13,973 bases of DNA from positions 1-13,973 of the forward strand of contig CANCCE010000055.1 of assembly GCA_947374505.1 (NCBI GenBank), read 5' to 3'. This document shows, piece by piece, positions 13,341-13,973 of this stretch; position 1 is the stretch's first letter, and the number at the start of each line of letters is the position of its first letter. A program made the translations under genes and the position numbers. Below the pieces are notes generated by a model. That model was not told the origin of the DNA. It saw only the letters and a list, made by a program, of their open reading frames with translations, and ran no database searches. This DNA is from Comamonadaceae bacterium (lineage in GTDB: Bacteria; Pseudomonadota; Gammaproteobacteria; Burkholderiales; Burkholderiaceae_C).

Positions 13341-13367
13341 AATGTAGCACAGGTGAGTGAGGTTCAA
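13341..13367 (-). promoter_or_regulatory. Candidate promoter of the aroG leader
   Basis: TTGAAC (13367-13362) and the extended -10 TGCTACATT (TG at 13349-13348, TACATT 13346-13341) are separated by 15 bases, rather short. Transcription would start near 13334-13332, i.e. at the leader ATG, giving a leaderless leader peptide. A competing pair, TTGACC (13342-13337) and TATTTT (13320-13315) with a 16-base spacer, would start inside the leader ORF and skip its start codon. Confidence 0.4.
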
Positions 13368-13370
13368 AAA

Positions 13371-13973
13371 TCAGGCGGTTCCGCCGACCGTCAGACCGTC
13401 GATGCGCAAGGTCGGTTGGCCAACGCCCACCGGCACGCTCTGGCCTTCTTTGCCGCAGGTGCCGACGCCGCTGTCAAGCGCCATGTCGTTGCCCATCATG
13501 GTCACGCGTGTCAAGGCATCGGGGCCGTTGCCGACAATCGTCGCACCCTTAACGGGGTAGAGAATTTTGCCGTTTTCAACCCAAAACGCTTCGCTGGCGG
13601 AGAAGACAAATTTACCGGAGGTGATGTCGACCTGACCACCGCCGAAGTTGGTGGCGTAAAGCCCTTTCTTGATGCTCGCCACGATCTCTTCAGGGGCCTT
13701 GTCGCCGCCCAGCATGTAGGTATTGGTCATGCGCGGCATCGGCGTGTGCGCATAGCTTTCGCGGCGACCGTTGCCGGTTGGCTTGACCTTCATCAGACGG
13801 GCATTCAGCGAGTCCTGAATGTAGCCCTTCAAGATGCCGTCTTCGATCAGCACATTGCGCTGGCTGGCGTTGCCTTCATCGTCCACATTGAGGGAACCAC
13901 GACGATCGGCCAAGGTGCCGTCGTCCAGCACCGTCACACCTTTGGCGGCGACGCGTTCGCCAATGCGGCCGGC
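13371..13973 (-). CDS. tldD: TldD-type metalloprotease, 3' part (5' end outside window)
   Basis: C-terminal 200 residues of TldD, which with its paralogue PmbA/TldE forms a zinc metallopeptidase that degrades unfolded peptides and processes some ribosomal peptide antibiotics. The frame is open to the right edge of the window, so the start and the HExxxH zinc motif lie outside. Visible family features are DDGTLADRRGSLNVDDEG, the GYIQDSLNARLM segment, MPRMTNTYMLGGD, the GGGQVDITSGKFVFSASEA core, and the C-terminal block GTCGKEGQSVPVGVGQPTLR followed by DGLTVGGT. It ends four bases before the -35 box of the proposed aroG leader promoter, so read-through transcription from tldD into the leader is also possible. 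Confidence 0.95.
   Translation of the reverse strand, partial: AGRIGERVAAKGVTVLDDGTLADRRGSLNVDDEGNASQRNVLIEDGILKGYIQDSLNARLMKVKPTGNGRRESYAHTPMPRMTNTYMLGGDKAPEEIVASIKKGLYATNFGGGQVDITSGKFVFSASEAFWVENGKILYPVKGATIVGNGPDALTRVTMMGNDMALDSGVGTCGKEGQSVPVGVGQPTLRIDGLTVGGTA

Overview
The window looks like chromosomal DNA of a betaproteobacterium of the order Burkholderiales, most likely Comamonadaceae. The evidence is gene order and protein style: accB-accC-prmA-zinc-ribbon protein-carbohydrate kinase, a Lys/Ala-repeat histone H1-like protein ending in the tail LNPQAAWPFPTASKP, and a tldD-aroG neighbourhood. Base composition is moderately GC-rich. I see no insertion sequences, phage genes, tRNAs, rRNAs or CRISPR arrays. 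These are mostly housekeeping genes, and the notable content is in the non-coding leaders.

Layout, left to right. (1) Plus strand, 1-3050: the 3' part of nrdA (class I ribonucleotide reductase large subunit, cut by the window edge) and nrdB, separated by a strong terminator-like hairpin and a second compound hairpin. (2) Plus strand, 3233-4050: a histone H1-like DNA-binding protein with a near-perfect internal DNA repeat and a structured leader, its terminator, then a small DUF167 (YggU-type) protein. (3) Minus strand, 8954 down to 4079: accB, accC, prmA, an MJ0042/DUF3426 zinc-ribbon membrane protein and a PfkB-family sugar or nucleoside kinase. They are closely packed, with a terminator-like hairpin between accC and prmA and a 336-base structured region upstream of accB. 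(4) Minus strand: a TlpA-type thioredoxin-fold protein (9291-9824) and an unrecognised 199-residue protein (9910-10509), the latter divergent from plus-strand mpl (10591-12003), a peptidoglycan-recycling ligase. (5) Minus strand, 13973 down to 12038: the 3' part of tldD, a regulatory leader, and aroG (DAHP synthase), which converges on mpl.

The best candidate for a notable system is the region between tldD and aroG (13202-13333, minus strand). A 24-codon ORF carries the run FYFSYFWF (four Phe, two Tyr, one Trp in eight codons). It is followed by RNA segments that can form mutually exclusive 1:2, 2:3 (antiterminator) and 3:4 (intrinsic terminator with nine U) hairpins, just before the aroG ribosome binding site. 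This is the complete layout of a ribosome-mediated transcription attenuator, apparently reading all three aromatic amino acids to control the first enzyme of the pathway. The leader ORF has no Shine-Dalgarno, and a possible extended -10 box would place the transcript start at its ATG, so it may be translated leaderless.

Secondary points of interest are structured 5' leaders before nrdB, the H1-like gene and accB, and the absence of Shine-Dalgarno sequences on both sides of the divergent mpl promoter region.
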